Notes: generated from the letters alone by a model not told the origin. Positions 9,021 through 18,979 are shown, numbered from the stretch's first letter. The stretch is DNA of 64,000 nucleotides from Actinobacillus seminis (GCF_002263215.1 NZ_NLFK01000001.1:391094-455093); one strand, 5' to 3'. Made by a program: numbers and translations.

Positions 9021-9968
9021 ATGACAATTTATGCAGATAACTCATATTCTATCGGCAACACGCCATTAGTTCGTTTAAAACATTTCGGCAACAATAATAT
9101 CGTAGTCAAAGTAGAAGGGCGCAACCCGAGTTTTAGCGTCAAATGTCGTATTGGTGCGAACATGGTATGGCAAGCAGAAAAAGACGGTACATTAACCAAA
9201 GAGAAAGAAATTGTTGATGCAACCAGTGGTAATACCGGTATTGCGTTAGCTTATGTTGCCGCCGCGCGTGGCTATAAAATTACCTTAACCATGCCGGAAA
9301 CCATGAGTTTAGAGCGTAAACGTTTATTGCGCGGTTTAGGCGTAAACTTAGTGTTAACTGAAGGCGCAAAAGGGATGAAAGGTGCGATTGCCAAAGCGGA
9401 AGAAATTGTAGCGTCAGATCCAAACCGTTATGTGATATTAAAACAATTTGAAAACCCAGCAAACCCAGCAATTCACCAACAAACTACCGGTCCTGAAATT
9501 TGGAACGATACAGAAGGTAAAGTGGATGTGATCGTTGCAGGCGTAGGTACCGGCGGTACGATTACCGGTATCAGTCGCTATCTTAAACAAGATCAAGGTA
9601 AAAAAGTGATTTCTGTGGCGGTTGAACCGGAAGAATCCCCGGTAATCACTCAAACCCTTGCAGGTCAAGAAGTCAAACCGGGTTCACACAAAATTCAAGG
9701 TATCGGCGCCGGCTTTATTCCGAAAAATTTAGATCTTTCGTTGATCGACCGTGTTGAGCGCGTAAGTAGCGATTTGGCAATTGCCACTGCACGTCGTTTA
9801 ATGGCAGAAGAAGGGATTCTTTCCGGAATTTCTTCCGGTGCAGCATTAGCCGCCGCCGATCGTCTGGCAAAATTGCCGGAGTTCGCCGATAAACTTATCG
9901 TGGTAATTCTACCTTCAGCATCAGAACGTTATTTAAGCACCGCCTTATTTGATGGTATCGAGGGCTAA
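9021..9968 (+). CDS. cysK: Cysteine synthase A (O-acetylserine sulfhydrylase)
   Basis: PLP enzyme making cysteine from O-acetylserine and sulfide. It has 315 residues. K41 in [14 protein letters not shown] binds PLP. TSGNTG (68-73) binds the substrate carboxylate and GTGGT grips the cofactor phosphate. The ribosome site AAAGGGG sits 8 bases before the ATG. The unusually AT-rich 120-bp gap upstream includes GGTTATAAAATATAGCTAATAAC, a semi-palindrome that could bind a regulator such as CysB; this is untested. A strong terminator follows. Confidence 0.97.
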   Translation: MTIYADNSYSIGNTPLVRLKHFGNNNIVVKVEGRNPSFSVKCRIGANMVWQAEKDGTLTKEKEIVDATSGNTGIALAYVAAARGYKITLTMPETMSLERKRLLRGLGVNLVLTEGAKGMKGAIAKAEEIVASDPNRYVILKQFENPANPAIHQQTTGPEIWNDTEGKVDVIVAGVGTGGTITGISRYLKQDQGKKVISVAVEPEESPVITQTLAGQEVKPGSHKIQGIGAGFIPKNLDLSLIDRVERVSSDLAIATARRLMAEEGILSGISSGAALAAADRLAKLPEFADKLIVVILPSASERYLSTALFDGIEG

Positions 9969-9982
9969 TTTATTTTCCCCTT

Positions 9983-10019
9983 GCGGTCAGATTCTCTCGC
10001 GGAACTGACCGTTTTTTTT
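9983..10019 (+). terminator. Rho-independent terminator of cysK
   Basis: Stem CGGTCAG (9984-9990) with CTGACCG (10005-10011), then a run of eight T. Confidence 0.85.
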
Positions 10020-10038
10020 CTGTATTTACCGGCGCGTT

Positions 10039-10047
10039 AAGTGCGGT
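10039..10047 (+). repeat. DNA uptake signal sequence
   Basis: AAGTGCGGT followed by CAAAATTTT, the extended USS form, between cysK and yqaB. Confidence 0.85.
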
Positions 10048-10157
10048 CAAAATTTTCCGTCTTTTAAGCAAAAATCACGATAAAAACCTAAGATCAAAAA
10101 ACGGCTTTATGCTATGCTAACTCCTCACAAAAAAACCGCCACATTTTAGGGAATACA

Positions 10158-10757
10158 ATGCTAGATTTTGATTTATTTCACCAATACAAAGGATTAATTT
10201 TTGACATGGATGGCACTGTCATCAACACCATGCCAAGCCATGCAAAAGCTTGGGAAATTGTCGGTAAAGAAATGGGTTATACCTTTGATGGCACCACCAT
10301 ATACCATTTAGGCGGTGCGCCGGTTCGTGTCATTGCACAAACCATGATGCAAGAAGCCAATATGCCATTGGATCGCATTGAAGAAGTCATTCACTTAAAA
10401 CGGGAATGGGGGAAAAAATTACTATTACAAGAATCAACCTTATTGCCCGCTGCACAAGTAGTCAAACAGTTTTATCAGAAAAAACCCCTGGCGTTAGGCA
10501 CGGGTTCCCATCGCGGGATGACCGAGCTATTGCTGGATAAATTTAATTTCCATCAATATTTTAACGCAGTGGTCACCGCCGAAGACGTGCATAAACACAA
10601 ACCTGAACCAGATACGTTTTTACGTTGTGCCGAATTAATTGACGTAGAAGCCAAAGATTGCTTAGTATTTGAAGATGCGGATTTGGGTATACAAGCCGGA
10701 CTTGCCGCCGGAATGCAAGTTTTTGACGTACGCATTAATCAAATTATCCGCGCTTAA
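10158..10757 (+). CDS. yqaB: HAD-family sugar-phosphate phosphatase YqaB
   Basis: Haloacid-dehalogenase hydrolase. E. coli YqaB removes phosphate from fructose-1-phosphate and similar small sugar phosphates. It has 199 residues. Motif I is DMDGTV with the nucleophile D16 and general acid D18. Motif II is LGTGSHRG, the motif III lysine lies in KHKPEPDTF, and motif IV is VFEDADLG. The helical cap lies between motifs I and II. It is followed 31 bp later by yqaA, the same pairing as in E. coli and H. influenzae, so the two probably share a transcript. Confidence 0.92.
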   Translation: MLDFDLFHQYKGLIFDMDGTVINTMPSHAKAWEIVGKEMGYTFDGTTIYHLGGAPVRVIAQTMMQEANMPLDRIEEVIHLKREWGKKLLLQESTLLPAAQVVKQFYQKKPLALGTGSHRGMTELLLDKFNFHQYFNAVVTAEDVHKHKPEPDTFLRCAELIDVEAKDCLVFEDADLGIQAGLAAGMQVFDVRINQIIRA

Positions 10758-10788
10758 CGGTTGCGCGCCTTGGCAATAATATTGTGCT

Positions 10789-11268
10789 ATGCTTGATTAT
10801 TTTACTTGGGATTTTTGGCAACCTCACGGTTTATGGCTGATGTTCCTCAGCGCTTTTTTAAGCGCAACCGCGCTACCCGGCAATTCGGAAGTGGTATTTC
10901 TCACCTTGATATCACCACCGGCATTAAAGGATCATTTTTCTTTTTCTAGCGATATGTTAGCGTTACTCACCGGCGCAGTGATTGGCAATAGCCTTGGCAG
11001 TTTAACGACCTATTGGCTGGGGTGCCGGTTTCCCGAAGCCAATCTGCGCCAATGTGCACATCCTCGCACCTGCTGGGCGATAGAAAAAATGCAACGTTAT
11101 GGCGTTATCATCTTATTTTTTAGTTGGGTACCGATTGTTGGTGATTTATTTTGTGCCATTGCCGGTTGGTTACGCCTCAATGGGGCTCTCACAATGCTTT
11201 TTATTACGCTTGGAAAATTAGTGCGGTATATTTTTCTTATGTTTTTTGGTTGGGCAACTTTATTTTAA
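10789..11268 (+). CDS. yqaA: YqaA family inner-membrane protein (DedA/VTT-like)
   Basis: Small integral membrane protein of the SNARE-associated/DedA-like (VTT) group, whose members are linked to lipid flipping and membrane homeostasis; the role of YqaA itself is unknown. It has 159 residues. Family signatures are LSATALPGNSEVVFL near residue 25, VIGNSLGSLTTYWLG near 65, and FSWVPIVGDLFCAIAGW near 120. About four hydrophobic segments are seen. It is probably translated from the yqaB transcript. Confidence 0.9.
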   Translation: MLDYFTWDFWQPHGLWLMFLSAFLSATALPGNSEVVFLTLISPPALKDHFSFSSDMLALLTGAVIGNSLGSLTTYWLGCRFPEANLRQCAHPRTCWAIEKMQRYGVIILFFSWVPIVGDLFCAIAGWLRLNGALTMLFITLGKLVRYIFLMFFGWATLF

Positions 11269-11295
11269 GTTGCAATCCAGTGTATGCCAACAAGT

Positions 11296-11371
11296 AAAAA
11301 AAACGCCACCTAAAAGGTGGCGAATAACCTAAGGAACCAATTTTTTATAGACAACTGCGAACTGCAGTCTC
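11296..11371 (-). ncRNA. Small RNA candidate 1 (tandem pair), minus strand
   Basis: A perfect extended -10 (TG-T-TATAAT, hexamer at 11378-11383 on the minus strand) is followed 6-7 bases on by a start near 11371. The ~76-nt RNA would hold a small 5' hairpin (CTGC/GCAG), an A-rich stretch, the unpaired-looking segment TTGGTTCCTTAGGTTA, and a strong terminator (CGCCACC/GGTGGCG, 11304-11322) with eight T. No open reading frame fits. TTCCTTAG is complementary to Shine-Dalgarno-like CTAAGGAA, so it may mask ribosome sites. A sibling lies at 11531-11614. Expression is inferred, not shown. Confidence 0.6.
11304..11322 (-). terminator. Terminator of small RNA candidate 1
   Basis: CGCCACC-TAAAA-GGTGGCG stem. 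The A-run at 11296-11303 becomes eight U only on the minus strand, which fixes the direction. Confidence 0.85.
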
Positions 11372-11530
11372 GGCAAGATTATAACACAAGCTTTAAAAAA
11401 ATTTACATAAAATTACATTATTTTACAAAAAACTTTCGCTACTTTTAAAATTCATTTATGATTCAAAAAGTTAAAGTTTACACGATTGTTTATTCGCTCA
11501 AAAAAATTTACAATTCTCTTTTTGTAGCAC

Positions 11531-11614
11531 AAAAAAACCACTTAAAATAATTTAAGTGGTAAAAAGTAATCTAAGGAACCAATTTTATAAAAACAACTGC
11601 AAGTTGCTACTGTA
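11531..11614 (-). ncRNA. Small RNA candidate 2 (tandem pair), minus strand
   Basis: Paralogue of candidate 1. It shares the 16-base block CTAAGGAACCAATTTT (plus-strand 11571-11586 versus 11329-11344), plus TATAA and CAACTGC at the same spacing. A -10-like TATACT (11621-11626, minus strand) aligns with the TATAAT of copy 1; no good -35 is seen. The 5' region can fold as CAACTTGCAGTTG. The terminator is ACCACTTAAA-ATAA-TTTAAGTGGT (11537-11560) with seven T. The terminator stem differs completely from copy 1 while the middle segment is kept, as expected of sibling RNAs with a conserved seed. Confidence 0.55.
11537..11560 (-). terminator. Terminator of small RNA candidate 2
   Basis: Ten-base stem ACCACTTAAA/TTTAAGTGGT with a four-base loop. 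The A-run at 11531-11537 gives seven U on the minus strand. Confidence 0.8.
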
Positions 11615-11678
11615 TAAGACAGTATATTCTTTTTAAAGTTCAGATATTTTTACATAAGTTTATAATTAAGGAAAAACT

Positions 11679-12185
11679 ATGCCTTTACTCGACAGTTTTA
11701 AAGTGGATCACACTCGTATGAATGCGCCGGCGGTGCGTGTTGCCAAAACAATGAGAACCCCGAAAGGTGATGATATTACAGTGTTTGATCTGCGTTTTTG
11801 CATTCCGAATAAAGAAATTCTTTCCTCGAAAGGCATTCATACATTAGAACATTTATTCTCCGGATTTATGCGCGACCACCTCAATAGCGATAGCGTAGAA
11901 ATTATTGATATTTCGCCAATGGGATGTCGTACCGGCTTTTATATGTCCTTGATCGGCATGCCGAGTGAACAACAAGTCGCTCAAGCATGGCTTACCTCAA
12001 TGAAAGATGTATTAAATGTGCAAGATCAACGCCATATTCCGGAGTTGAATGAATATCAATGCGGCACCTACACCGAACATTCCTTATCCGACGCCCATCA
12101 AATAGCACAAAACGTGTTAAATCGTGGTATTGCAATTAATAAAAACGAAGATTTAACCCTCGACGAAGCATTACTCAATCCATAA
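11679..12185 (+). CDS. luxS: S-ribosylhomocysteine lyase LuxS
   Basis: Splits S-ribosylhomocysteine to homocysteine and DPD, the precursor of autoinducer-2; part of the activated methyl cycle. It has 168 residues. Metal ligands are H54 and H58 in HTLEH with catalytic E57, and C128 in YQCGTYTEH. The active-site cysteine is C83 in [12 protein letters not shown]. These match the E. coli numbering exactly. The ribosome site TAAGGAA contains the complement of the UUCCUUA seed of the two small RNA candidates just upstream, so local regulation is possible but unproven. purT starts 14 bp later. Confidence 0.97.
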   Translation: MPLLDSFKVDHTRMNAPAVRVAKTMRTPKGDDITVFDLRFCIPNKEILSSKGIHTLEHLFSGFMRDHLNSDSVEIIDISPMGCRTGFYMSLIGMPSEQQVAQAWLTSMKDVLNVQDQRHIPELNEYQCGTYTEHSLSDAHQIAQNVLNRGIAINKNEDLTLDEALLNP

Positions 12186-12199
12186 GCAAAGGAGTATAT

Positions 12200-13381
12200 A
12201 TGACAACTATCGGAACCGCCCTTACCGCCAACGCCACCAAAGTGATGTTGCTCGGCGCCGGAGAATTAGGCAAAGAAGTCGTTATTGAATTACAGCGTTT
12301 AGGCGTAGAGGTAATCGCGGTAGATCGCTACGAAAACGCACCGGCACAACAAGTGGCACACCGTGCTTATACCATTTCCATGTTGGATGGCGCAACATTA
12401 AAAGCCTTAGTAGAAAAAGAACAACCGGATTATATTGTACCGGAAGTAGAAGCGATCGCCACAGATGCCTTAGTAGAATTAGAACAAGCCGGCTTTAACG
12501 TTATCCCAACTGCGAAAGCCACGCGCCTGACAATGAACCGCGAAGGTATTCGTCGTTTAGCTGCGGAAGAATTGGAGTTGCCGACTTCCCCTTATCAATT
12601 CGTAGATAACTTTGCTCAATTTGAAAGTGCGGTCGAAAAAATCGGCATTCCTTGCGTGGTCAAACCCATTATGTCCTCCTCCGGACACGGACAAAGCATC
12701 TTAAAATCACGCCAAGATCTGAAAAAAGCTTGGGATTATGCCCAACAAGGCGGACGTGCCGGCAGCGGTCGCGTTATCGTCGAGGGCTTCGTGACATTTG
12801 ACTACGAAATTACTCTCCTAACCGTGCGCCATATTCATGGAACCTCATTTTTAGCGCCAATTGGACATCACCAAGAAGATGGGGATTATCGAGAATCCTG
12901 GCAACCACAAGCCATGTCGAAAGCGGCATTACAAAAAGCGCAACATATTGCAGAGAAAATTACCACCGCACTTGGCGGTCGCGGTATTTTCGGCGTAGAA
13001 ATGTTTGTATGCGGTGACGAGGTTATTTTCAATGAAGTTTCACCACGCCCACATGATACCGGCATGGTCACCCTCATTTCACAAGAACTCTCCGAATTTG
13101 CACTACACGCCCGAGCTATTTTAGGCTTACCGATTCCGCACATTGGTCTGATTAGCCCGTCAGCCTCCAAATCCATTGTCATAGAAGGAAAATCCAATCA
13201 AGTGCAATTTGGCAACCTCGCCGAAGTCTTAGCGGAACCGAATACTAATATTCATTTATTCGGTAAAGGCGAAGTAGATGGACACCGCCGCATGGGCGTA
13301 TTGCTGGCGCGCGATAATTCTATCGAAGAGGCGTTGGCGAAAGTGAAGCGTGCTTATGATAAATTAGAGGTAAAATTGTAA
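12200..13381 (+). CDS. purT: Formate-dependent phosphoribosylglycinamide formyltransferase
   Basis: ATP-grasp enzyme that formylates GAR with formate and ATP in purine synthesis, an alternative to PurN. It has 393 residues, the family length. The N-terminal domain shows [20 protein letters not shown]. The ATP-grasp centre shows [15 protein letters not shown], and the C-terminal metal region [14 protein letters not shown]. The ribosome site is GGAG before ATG 12200. A USS is embedded at 12625-12633. It converges on gshAB across an inverted-USS terminator. Confidence 0.97.
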   Translation: MTTIGTALTANATKVMLLGAGELGKEVVIELQRLGVEVIAVDRYENAPAQQVAHRAYTISMLDGATLKALVEKEQPDYIVPEVEAIATDALVELEQAGFNVIPTAKATRLTMNREGIRRLAAEELELPTSPYQFVDNFAQFESAVEKIGIPCVVKPIMSSSGHGQSILKSRQDLKKAWDYAQQGGRAGSGRVIVEGFVTFDYEITLLTVRHIHGTSFLAPIGHHQEDGDYRESWQPQAMSKAALQKAQHIAEKITTALGGRGIFGVEMFVCGDEVIFNEVSPRPHDTGMVTLISQELSEFALHARAILGLPIPHIGLISPSASKSIVIEGKSNQVQFGNLAEVLAEPNTNIHLFGKGEVDGHRRMGVLLARDNSIEEALAKVKRAYDKLEVKL

Positions 13382-13395
13382 TTCCCCCAAAAAAC

Positions 13396-13436
13396 AAAAG
13401 TGCGGTGAAAATTTTGTTATTTTTCACCGCACTTTT
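13396..13436. terminator. Inverted-USS bidirectional terminator between purT and gshAB
   Basis: AAAAGTGCGGTGAAA (13396-13410) pairs with TTTCACCGCACTTTT (13422-13436), giving a 15-base stem made of two facing uptake signals. Confidence 0.9.
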
Positions 13437-13452
13437 ATCTTTAATCGCTTTA

Positions 13453-15726
13453 CTATTTTAGTTCAGGAAATAGCATTTTAATCACATTTTGCGTCACGCG
13501 ACGGGATTTACCGACGTAAGGGAAAATATGCATCATCATCATTGGATTGAAATTGGCTTCAATCACGCCCCAAGAAGATAAACTTGGTTGCGCCGGTTGT
13601 TTTAAATCCGGAATAATTAAATCCACGCCACATATCGCCACCCCCATGGCTTTGGTGATCTCCACCGCCAATTGCTTGTAACTAGGATGCATTTCGTCGG
13701 TCATATCAATGCTGTCGCCGCCGGTGCTGATATTGGAATTTGCGCGTAATTGAACCGGCTGACCTTGCGCCGGGATACTTTCTACGGTTAAGCTCTGTTC
13801 TTTGAGTTGCAATTGTTCAATATCGCCTAAAGCAATTTTTTTCAGTGGCGTGCGGCTACCGTCACCACGTAGCGGATGATCATTTTTCGCAGCAACCAAT
13901 TCCGCCACCGTATGTTCACCATCTCCGACCACATTCGCCGGTACGCGCAACAACACTGCCAACGTATCTTCACCCAACACAAAGAAACGATATTCCGTTC
14001 CGACCAAATAATCTTCCACCATGATTTCTTTATCTTCACGGAAAGCAATTTCGACTGCCTTAGCAAAATCATCGCGATCTTGTACCCCTTGTTGGAAAAT
14101 GGTAATGCCCAGCCCATAATTTGTGGATTTCGGCTTGATCACCACCGCTCGCCTGGCAAATAAAGCATAACTTGCCACAGCTTGTTCCGCCGAAGTAAAT
14201 TCCACACTCTGCGGTACATTAAAACCCGCTTTTTGTAGCACTTTTTTGGTGACCACCTTATTTTCCATAATCAGCGAAGAAATATAGCTGTCATGGGAAG
14301 TCATATTACCATTTTTCACATATTCAATATGATCGCCGAATTGTAAACGTAAGAATTGATCATTTTCGTCTAAAATTTCAGTTTTGATGCCCTTTTGAAT
14401 TAGATCGAACATCAAGGCTTGAGTGGAAAGCTCCATATTATCAAAGGCAGATAAGGCATAAAAACGTTTAAAAGCATCCGCTTTATATTGTTGTGCCAAG
14501 GTTGCCCCCAATTTTTGATAACCGCCGGCGCGTTCAATGGCTTGCACTAAACGCCCACACAGCGTCCGGCTTGGTTCGGCAAATTGCGCGAATTTTTCTT
14601 GCACTATTTCCACCGCACTTTGCTCCGCCCCGATCTCTTGCAACATAACCATTAATTGTTGCAACAACGCTTCGCCCTCTTGACGATATTGAGTCTGGCT
14701 TAATGGATGTTCAAACGCCACATCTGCCAAACGTTGTTTACCCGAATTCACCTCGTCTTGATCGGCAGTTTCATCCAACCAAATCATCAACAAAATAAAA
14801 TAATAAATAAATTTTGCATCCTTAAGATTGATGCCGCAAGGTTCAAATGGATTAAGATCAAACAATCTAAATTCCAAATATTGAATCCCGCTGGTCAATA
14901 AGTCCCGTGCTTTTTTCGCGCCACGCAAGCGCACATTGGAATAAAATTCTTTTTCAGCAATCAAACGTCCGGATGCTACCCAATGTTCCAAGGAGTCAAT
15001 ATATTGCTGCACGCTGTCAAAAGAAACGATAATATCCGGTGCATTCACATAACCATATTGGCTGGAACGCAAACTGCGCACATATTGTCCCGCTTTTAAT
15101 GGCGAGTCATCTCTAAAATAGTTGCTGTCAACCGTTGGCGTTGCGGATAAAAAATATAATAAAACCCATTGATAACGAAGGAAATTTTTCGCCATTTTAA
15201 GATATAAATCGTTCTGAAATTCGACCGCACTTCGGTACTCATTCTGTAAGCGAAATAGGGTATGAATTAAATCGCCATCCAGTTGAAAATTATAATGAAT
15301 GCCACTAACCATCTGCTTACTTTTGCCGTAAGATTGCACCAAATGTTCGCGGTAGGCCACATCCTCCGGATTATCCAATTGCGCCACTTTAATTTGATCT
15401 TCCGGCGGCAATCCGGCAGGCATACTCATTGGAAAAATATATTCATCTTCCGCCATGGAACGTAGCACCACTTCATGAATCGCAGATAACCAACGCAGCG
15501 TATCTTCCAATTTTTTATTTGGCGGCGTGATTAATTCCAGCTGGCTTTCAGCAAAATCAGTTTGAATATAAGGATGATAAGAACGATTACCAAAGCACTT
15601 CGGATGTGGCGTCGTTACTACAGATCCATCCTGATAAACGCGCTGACTTTCTTTTTCCAAGCCAAATGACGCTTGTTGAAAAAGCAGCCCCAAACCATGT
15701 TTTTTTATCACTTGCTGTATATTCAT
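13453..15726 (-). CDS. gshAB: Bifunctional glutamate-cysteine ligase / glutathione synthetase
   Basis: A single enzyme performing both steps of glutathione synthesis, as first known from Pasteurella and Streptococcus (also called GshF). It has 757 residues. The N-terminal ~500 residues are the GshA-like ligase (LFQQASFGLEKESQRV, SMPAGLPPEDQI, QYLEFRLFDLNPFEP). The C-terminal ~250 are an ATP-grasp domain (VVIKPKSTNYGLGITIFQQG, EFRFF-like VGTEYRFFVLGED, CGVDLI, EANFNP). The fusion is intact. Two USS copies are internal (14612-14620 and 15224-15232). It lies downstream of fdx on the same strand across a gap of about 94 bp. Confidence 0.97.
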   Translation of the reverse strand: MNIQQVIKKHGLGLLFQQASFGLEKESQRVYQDGSVVTTPHPKCFGNRSYHPYIQTDFAESQLELITPPNKKLEDTLRWLSAIHEVVLRSMAEDEYIFPMSMPAGLPPEDQIKVAQLDNPEDVAYREHLVQSYGKSKQMVSGIHYNFQLDGDLIHTLFRLQNEYRSAVEFQNDLYLKMAKNFLRYQWVLLYFLSATPTVDSNYFRDDSPLKAGQYVRSLRSSQYGYVNAPDIIVSFDSVQQYIDSLEHWVASGRLIAEKEFYSNVRLRGAKKARDLLTSGIQYLEFRLFDLNPFEPCGINLKDAKFIYYFILLMIWLDETADQDEVNSGKQRLADVAFEHPLSQTQYRQEGEALLQQLMVMLQEIGAEQSAVEIVQEKFAQFAEPSRTLCGRLVQAIERAGGYQKLGATLAQQYKADAFKRFYALSAFDNMELSTQALMFDLIQKGIKTEILDENDQFLRLQFGDHIEYVKNGNMTSHDSYISSLIMENKVVTKKVLQKAGFNVPQSVEFTSAEQAVASYALFARRAVVIKPKSTNYGLGITIFQQGVQDRDDFAKAVEIAFREDKEIMVEDYLVGTEYRFFVLGEDTLAVLLRVPANVVGDGEHTVAELVAAKNDHPLRGDGSRTPLKKIALGDIEQLQLKEQSLTVESIPAQGQPVQLRANSNISTGGDSIDMTDEMHPSYKQLAVEITKAMGVAICGVDLIIPDLKQPAQPSLSSWGVIEANFNPMMMMHIFPYVGKSRRVTQNVIKMLFPELK

Positions 15727-15786
15727 TCTGTTTTCCTTTGTACAACGCAGAAATTTAACCCAAGCTCCGCTTTCATCAATCTTGAA

Positions 15787-15795
15787 AAGTGCGGT
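15787..15795 (+). repeat. DNA uptake signal sequence
   Basis: AAGTGCGGT in the fdx-gshAB gap. Single copy. Confidence 0.8.
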
Positions 15796-15820
15796 AACTT
15801 TTGGCTTAATTTTAGCTTGT

Positions 15821-16159
15821 TTAGTGTTCTTCTCTGGCGTGATTTAAACTGTATTTCGGAATTTCCACCACCAAATCTTCCGTGCCAATTTGACATTGGC
15901 AACTTAAACGACTATCGACTTCCAGACCCCAGGCTTTATCCAACATATCATCTTCATCATCCGTGGTTTCATTTAAGCTATCAAACCCCTCGCGCACAAT
16001 CACATGACAAGTGGTACAAGCGCAAGATTTATCGCAAGCATGTTCAATTTCAATCCCCGCCTCCAAGGCAACATCTAACAAATTATCCCCTTCGGCAGCG
16101 TCTACTACCATGCCTTCCGGACATAACATTTCATGCGGTAAAAAAATTACTTTTGTCAT
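15821..16159 (-). CDS. fdx: ISC-system [2Fe-2S] ferredoxin
   Basis: Electron carrier for Fe-S cluster assembly. The second of two adjacent Met codons (16159) is used because it aligns with the E. coli start and puts the ligands at the same positions: C42, C48 and C51 in HACDKSCACTTC, and C87 in RLSCQC. The product is 112 residues and ends EIPKYSLNHAREEH, the adrenodoxin-type tail. Last gene of the isc operon here. The small iscX gene that follows fdx in E. coli is not present in the gap to gshAB. Confidence 0.96.
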   Translation of the reverse strand: MTKVIFLPHEMLCPEGMVVDAAEGDNLLDVALEAGIEIEHACDKSCACTTCHVIVREGFDSLNETTDDEDDMLDKAWGLEVDSRLSCQCQIGTEDLVVEIPKYSLNHAREEH

Positions 16160-16189
16160 CATTATTCCTACATTGACTAAATTTTACAA

Positions 16190-18049
16190 TTACTTGGCAC
16201 TTAATTTTTGCACTGATTGACCGGTAAGTGCTTTACGAATGGATTGATCCATGCGACGCGCGGCAAATTCTTGCGTCTCCTGATCCAAGATCTTAATACC
16301 TTGTTTAATCGCTAAACTATCATCTTGCTTACACAACGCCTGTAGAGAAACAAGCGCATTTTTGACCGCACTTAGTTCCTCATCGTTTAATAAATCTTTA
16401 TCTTGTTGCAACGCCGCATACACGCTTTCCAACACGCGCGTCGCTTCAACGCGTTGCTCTGCCAACAAGCGAGTTTGAATATCCTGTTTGGCATTTTCCA
16501 TGGAGGATTTTAACATAGTGGCAATTTCGTCATCCGTCAAGCCATAAGAAGGTTTAACTTGAATGGATGATAGCACACCGGTTGATTTTTCCATGGCGGT
16601 TACGCTTAATAATCCGTCGGCATCCACTTGATAAGTCACGCGCACGTGCGCCACGCCCGCTGCCATCGGCGGAATACCACGCAAGGTAAAACGCGCCAAC
16701 GACCGACAATCATCCACCATTTCGCGTTCTCCTTGTACAATATGCACTGACATTGCCGTTTGTCCCTCTTTAAAGGTGGTAAATTCTTGCGCGCGCGCTA
16801 CCGGAATCGTGGTGTTACGTGGAATAATTTTCTCTACTAAGCCTCCCATGGTTTCAATCCCCAAAGACAGAGGGATCACATCCAATAACAGCATTTCCGA
16901 ATCCGGTTTATTACCGATTAAAATATCTGCCTGAATTGCCGCCCCCAGCGCCACTACTTTATCCGGATCGATTGAAGTCAACGGTGTTTTACGGAAAAAT
17001 TCGCCCACTTGCTCGCGCACATAAGGTACTCGTGTAGAACCGCCAACCATCACCACTTCGCACACTTCATCCACAGCCACTTTGGCATCTTTTAACGCAC
17101 GGTGACACGCCAATAACGAACGTTTTACTAAGGGTTGAATTAATTGATTAAATTGCGCGCGGCTAATTTCTCCTTGCCAAGTTTGATAATTTAACGCACA
17201 ATGTTGCACTTCACTTAATTGGGTTTTCACGCCTTTGACAAGTTCTAGCAATTGACGATTTTGACGATCATCATGCGGCGTAATGCCCGACTGCGCCACA
17301 ATCCAATCAGCAAGCAAATGGTCAAAATCATCACCACCCAACGCCGTATCACCGCCGGTAGCTAAAACCTCAAAAACCCCTTTGGATAAACGCAAAATAG
17401 AAATATCAAAGGTACCACCGCCTAAATCATAAACTGCAATGACGCCCTCTTGCCCGCTATCCAATCCATAGGCAATCGCAGCCGCCGTCGGCTCATTGAG
17501 TAAACGCAACACATTTAAGCCGGCAAGTTTCGCTGCATCTTTAGTACTTTGGCGCTGCGCATCATCAAAATATGCCGGCACGGTAATCACCGCGCCATCC
17601 AATTCGCCACCAAGTCGTTGTTCTCCAAGTGCGGTCAATTTTTTCAAAATTTCAGCGGAAATTTCAACCGGACTAAAGGTTCCTTGCGACGTATTGATTA
17701 ATGGCAATCCATTTTCGCTTTGGCTGAAATGATAGGGTAAATTTGGGTAACGCGTTTTTACATCAGCTAAAGAACGTCCGATTAAACGTTTGACGGAAAT
17801 GATCGTATTTTGCGGATCTTGACTGGCTAATTCGCCGGCTTCGTAACCAACAAGCACTTCTTGCGCTTGACCAAAATGGACAATGGAAGGTACCAGCGGA
17901 CGCTCTTTTGCGTCGAGTAAAATATCTGTAGAACCGTTACGCACGGTCGCAACTAAAGAATTTGTTGTCCCTAAGTCAATACCAACCGCGCGTTTTTGTT
18001 GGTGTGGTGCGGCGCTTTGACCGGGTTCTGCAATTTGAAGTAATGCCAT
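16190..18049 (-). CDS. hscA: Fe-S protein assembly chaperone HscA
   Basis: Specialised Hsp70 that, with HscB, helps move clusters off IscU by binding its LPPVK motif. It has 619 residues. ATPase-domain signatures are [13 protein letters not shown] near residue 22, [14 protein letters not shown] near 205 and [14 protein letters not shown] near 340. The substrate-binding domain follows, with a helical lid at the C-terminus. It starts 53 bp after hscB and runs into fdx within 30 bp. Two USS copies are internal. Confidence 0.97.
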   Translation of the reverse strand: MALLQIAEPGQSAAPHQQKRAVGIDLGTTNSLVATVRNGSTDILLDAKERPLVPSIVHFGQAQEVLVGYEAGELASQDPQNTIISVKRLIGRSLADVKTRYPNLPYHFSQSENGLPLINTSQGTFSPVEISAEILKKLTALGEQRLGGELDGAVITVPAYFDDAQRQSTKDAAKLAGLNVLRLLNEPTAAAIAYGLDSGQEGVIAVYDLGGGTFDISILRLSKGVFEVLATGGDTALGGDDFDHLLADWIVAQSGITPHDDRQNRQLLELVKGVKTQLSEVQHCALNYQTWQGEISRAQFNQLIQPLVKRSLLACHRALKDAKVAVDEVCEVVMVGGSTRVPYVREQVGEFFRKTPLTSIDPDKVVALGAAIQADILIGNKPDSEMLLLDVIPLSLGIETMGGLVEKIIPRNTTIPVARAQEFTTFKEGQTAMSVHIVQGEREMVDDCRSLARFTLRGIPPMAAGVAHVRVTYQVDADGLLSVTAMEKSTGVLSSIQVKPSYGLTDDEIATMLKSSMENAKQDIQTRLLAEQRVEATRVLESVYAALQQDKDLLNDEELSAVKNALVSLQALCKQDDSLAIKQGIKILDQETQEFAARRMDQSIRKALTGQSVQKLSAK

Positions 18050-18102
18050 TGTTATTCTCTATAATCATGATAAGCGCAAATTTAACGCTCAGTTTAACTC
18101 AT

Positions 18103-18639
18103 TTAGTTGGCTTGCGAGATTAAATTGTATAAAACATCTTCGATTCGTTCGATTTCTTGCTGTAATTTTTTGATAAAACGTAATCGATCCGTCAACATTT
18201 TCGCTTGTTGCCAATTTTGTGCAGAAAGTGCGGTAGAAATTTCAGCTAAAACAGACTGTTGATATTGTTCAATTTGTTGGCTAAATTCAATCAACTGCTG
18301 CGCATCTTGTTGCGCCTCTAAGACTTCCAATTGCTCGCGCCATTGCATTTGTTGCATCAAAAATGCCATATCTTTTGAGCTTTGCGGCTCAAGGTTCAAG
18401 CTCTCGCCAGTATGTAACGCCACGATACAGTCCGCCCGCAATACGGGATCTTTGAGAATTTTCAGCGCATCATTTACTTCCGCCGATTTTTGCATGGCAA
18501 GTCGTTGTTCTTGTGGAGAATGTTGCACAAAATTATCCGGGTGTAACGATTTTTGCAGCGCTAAATAACGTTGCGAGAGTAAAGTTAGATCCACCGTAAA
18601 ATCCACGGGTAAATCAAAGAAAAGAAATGGATTTATCAT
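18103..18639 (-). CDS. hscB: Fe-S assembly co-chaperone HscB
   Basis: J-protein that delivers IscU to HscA and stimulates its ATPase. It has 178 residues. The J domain is N-terminal with the obligatory HPD at 33-35 (KSLHPDNF) and the ADCIVALHTG helix end. The C-terminal half is a helical bundle rich in Q and L that binds IscU. It lies between iscA and hscA in the standard order. Confidence 0.95.
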   Translation of the reverse strand: MINPFLFFDLPVDFTVDLTLLSQRYLALQKSLHPDNFVQHSPQEQRLAMQKSAEVNDALKILKDPVLRADCIVALHTGESLNLEPQSSKDMAFLMQQMQWREQLEVLEAQQDAQQLIEFSQQIEQYQQSVLAEISTALSAQNWQQAKMLTDRLRFIKKLQQEIERIEDVLYNLISQAN

Positions 18640-18655
18640 TATAATCCCCCTCTAA

Positions 18656-18979
18656 CTATACGTTAAAACTTTCACCGCAACCGCATTGATCTTTAACGTT
18701 TGGATTGGTAAATTTAAATCCTTCGTTTAAGCCTTCTTTGACAAAATCAAGTTGTGTACCGTCCAGATAAACCAAACTTTTCGTATCGACAATGACTTTA
18801 ACTCCATTACTTTCAAAAATCTGATCATCTTCATTGATATGATCGACAAATTCCAATACGTACGCTAAACCAGAACAACCTGAGGTTTTTATCCCTAGGC
18901 GTAAACCAATCCCTCTTCCTCTATTTGCCAAAAAAGTCAGGACGCGATTTGCTGCTGTTTCAGTTAATGTAATTGCCAT
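18656..18979 (-). CDS. iscA: Iron-sulfur cluster assembly protein IscA
   Basis: A-type carrier of Fe-S clusters or iron. Start at ATG 18979 ([13 protein letters not shown]) gives 107 residues, the E. coli length; the open frame extends upstream to 19024 without homology. Three conserved cysteines are present: C35 in TSGCSGLAY and C99 and C101 in QCGCGES. The gap from iscU is about 63 bp. Confidence 0.96.
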   Translation of the reverse strand: MAITLTETAANRVLTFLANRGRGIGLRLGIKTSGCSGLAYVLEFVDHINEDDQIFESNGVKVIVDTKSLVYLDGTQLDFVKEGLNEGFKFTNPNVKDQCGCGESFNV

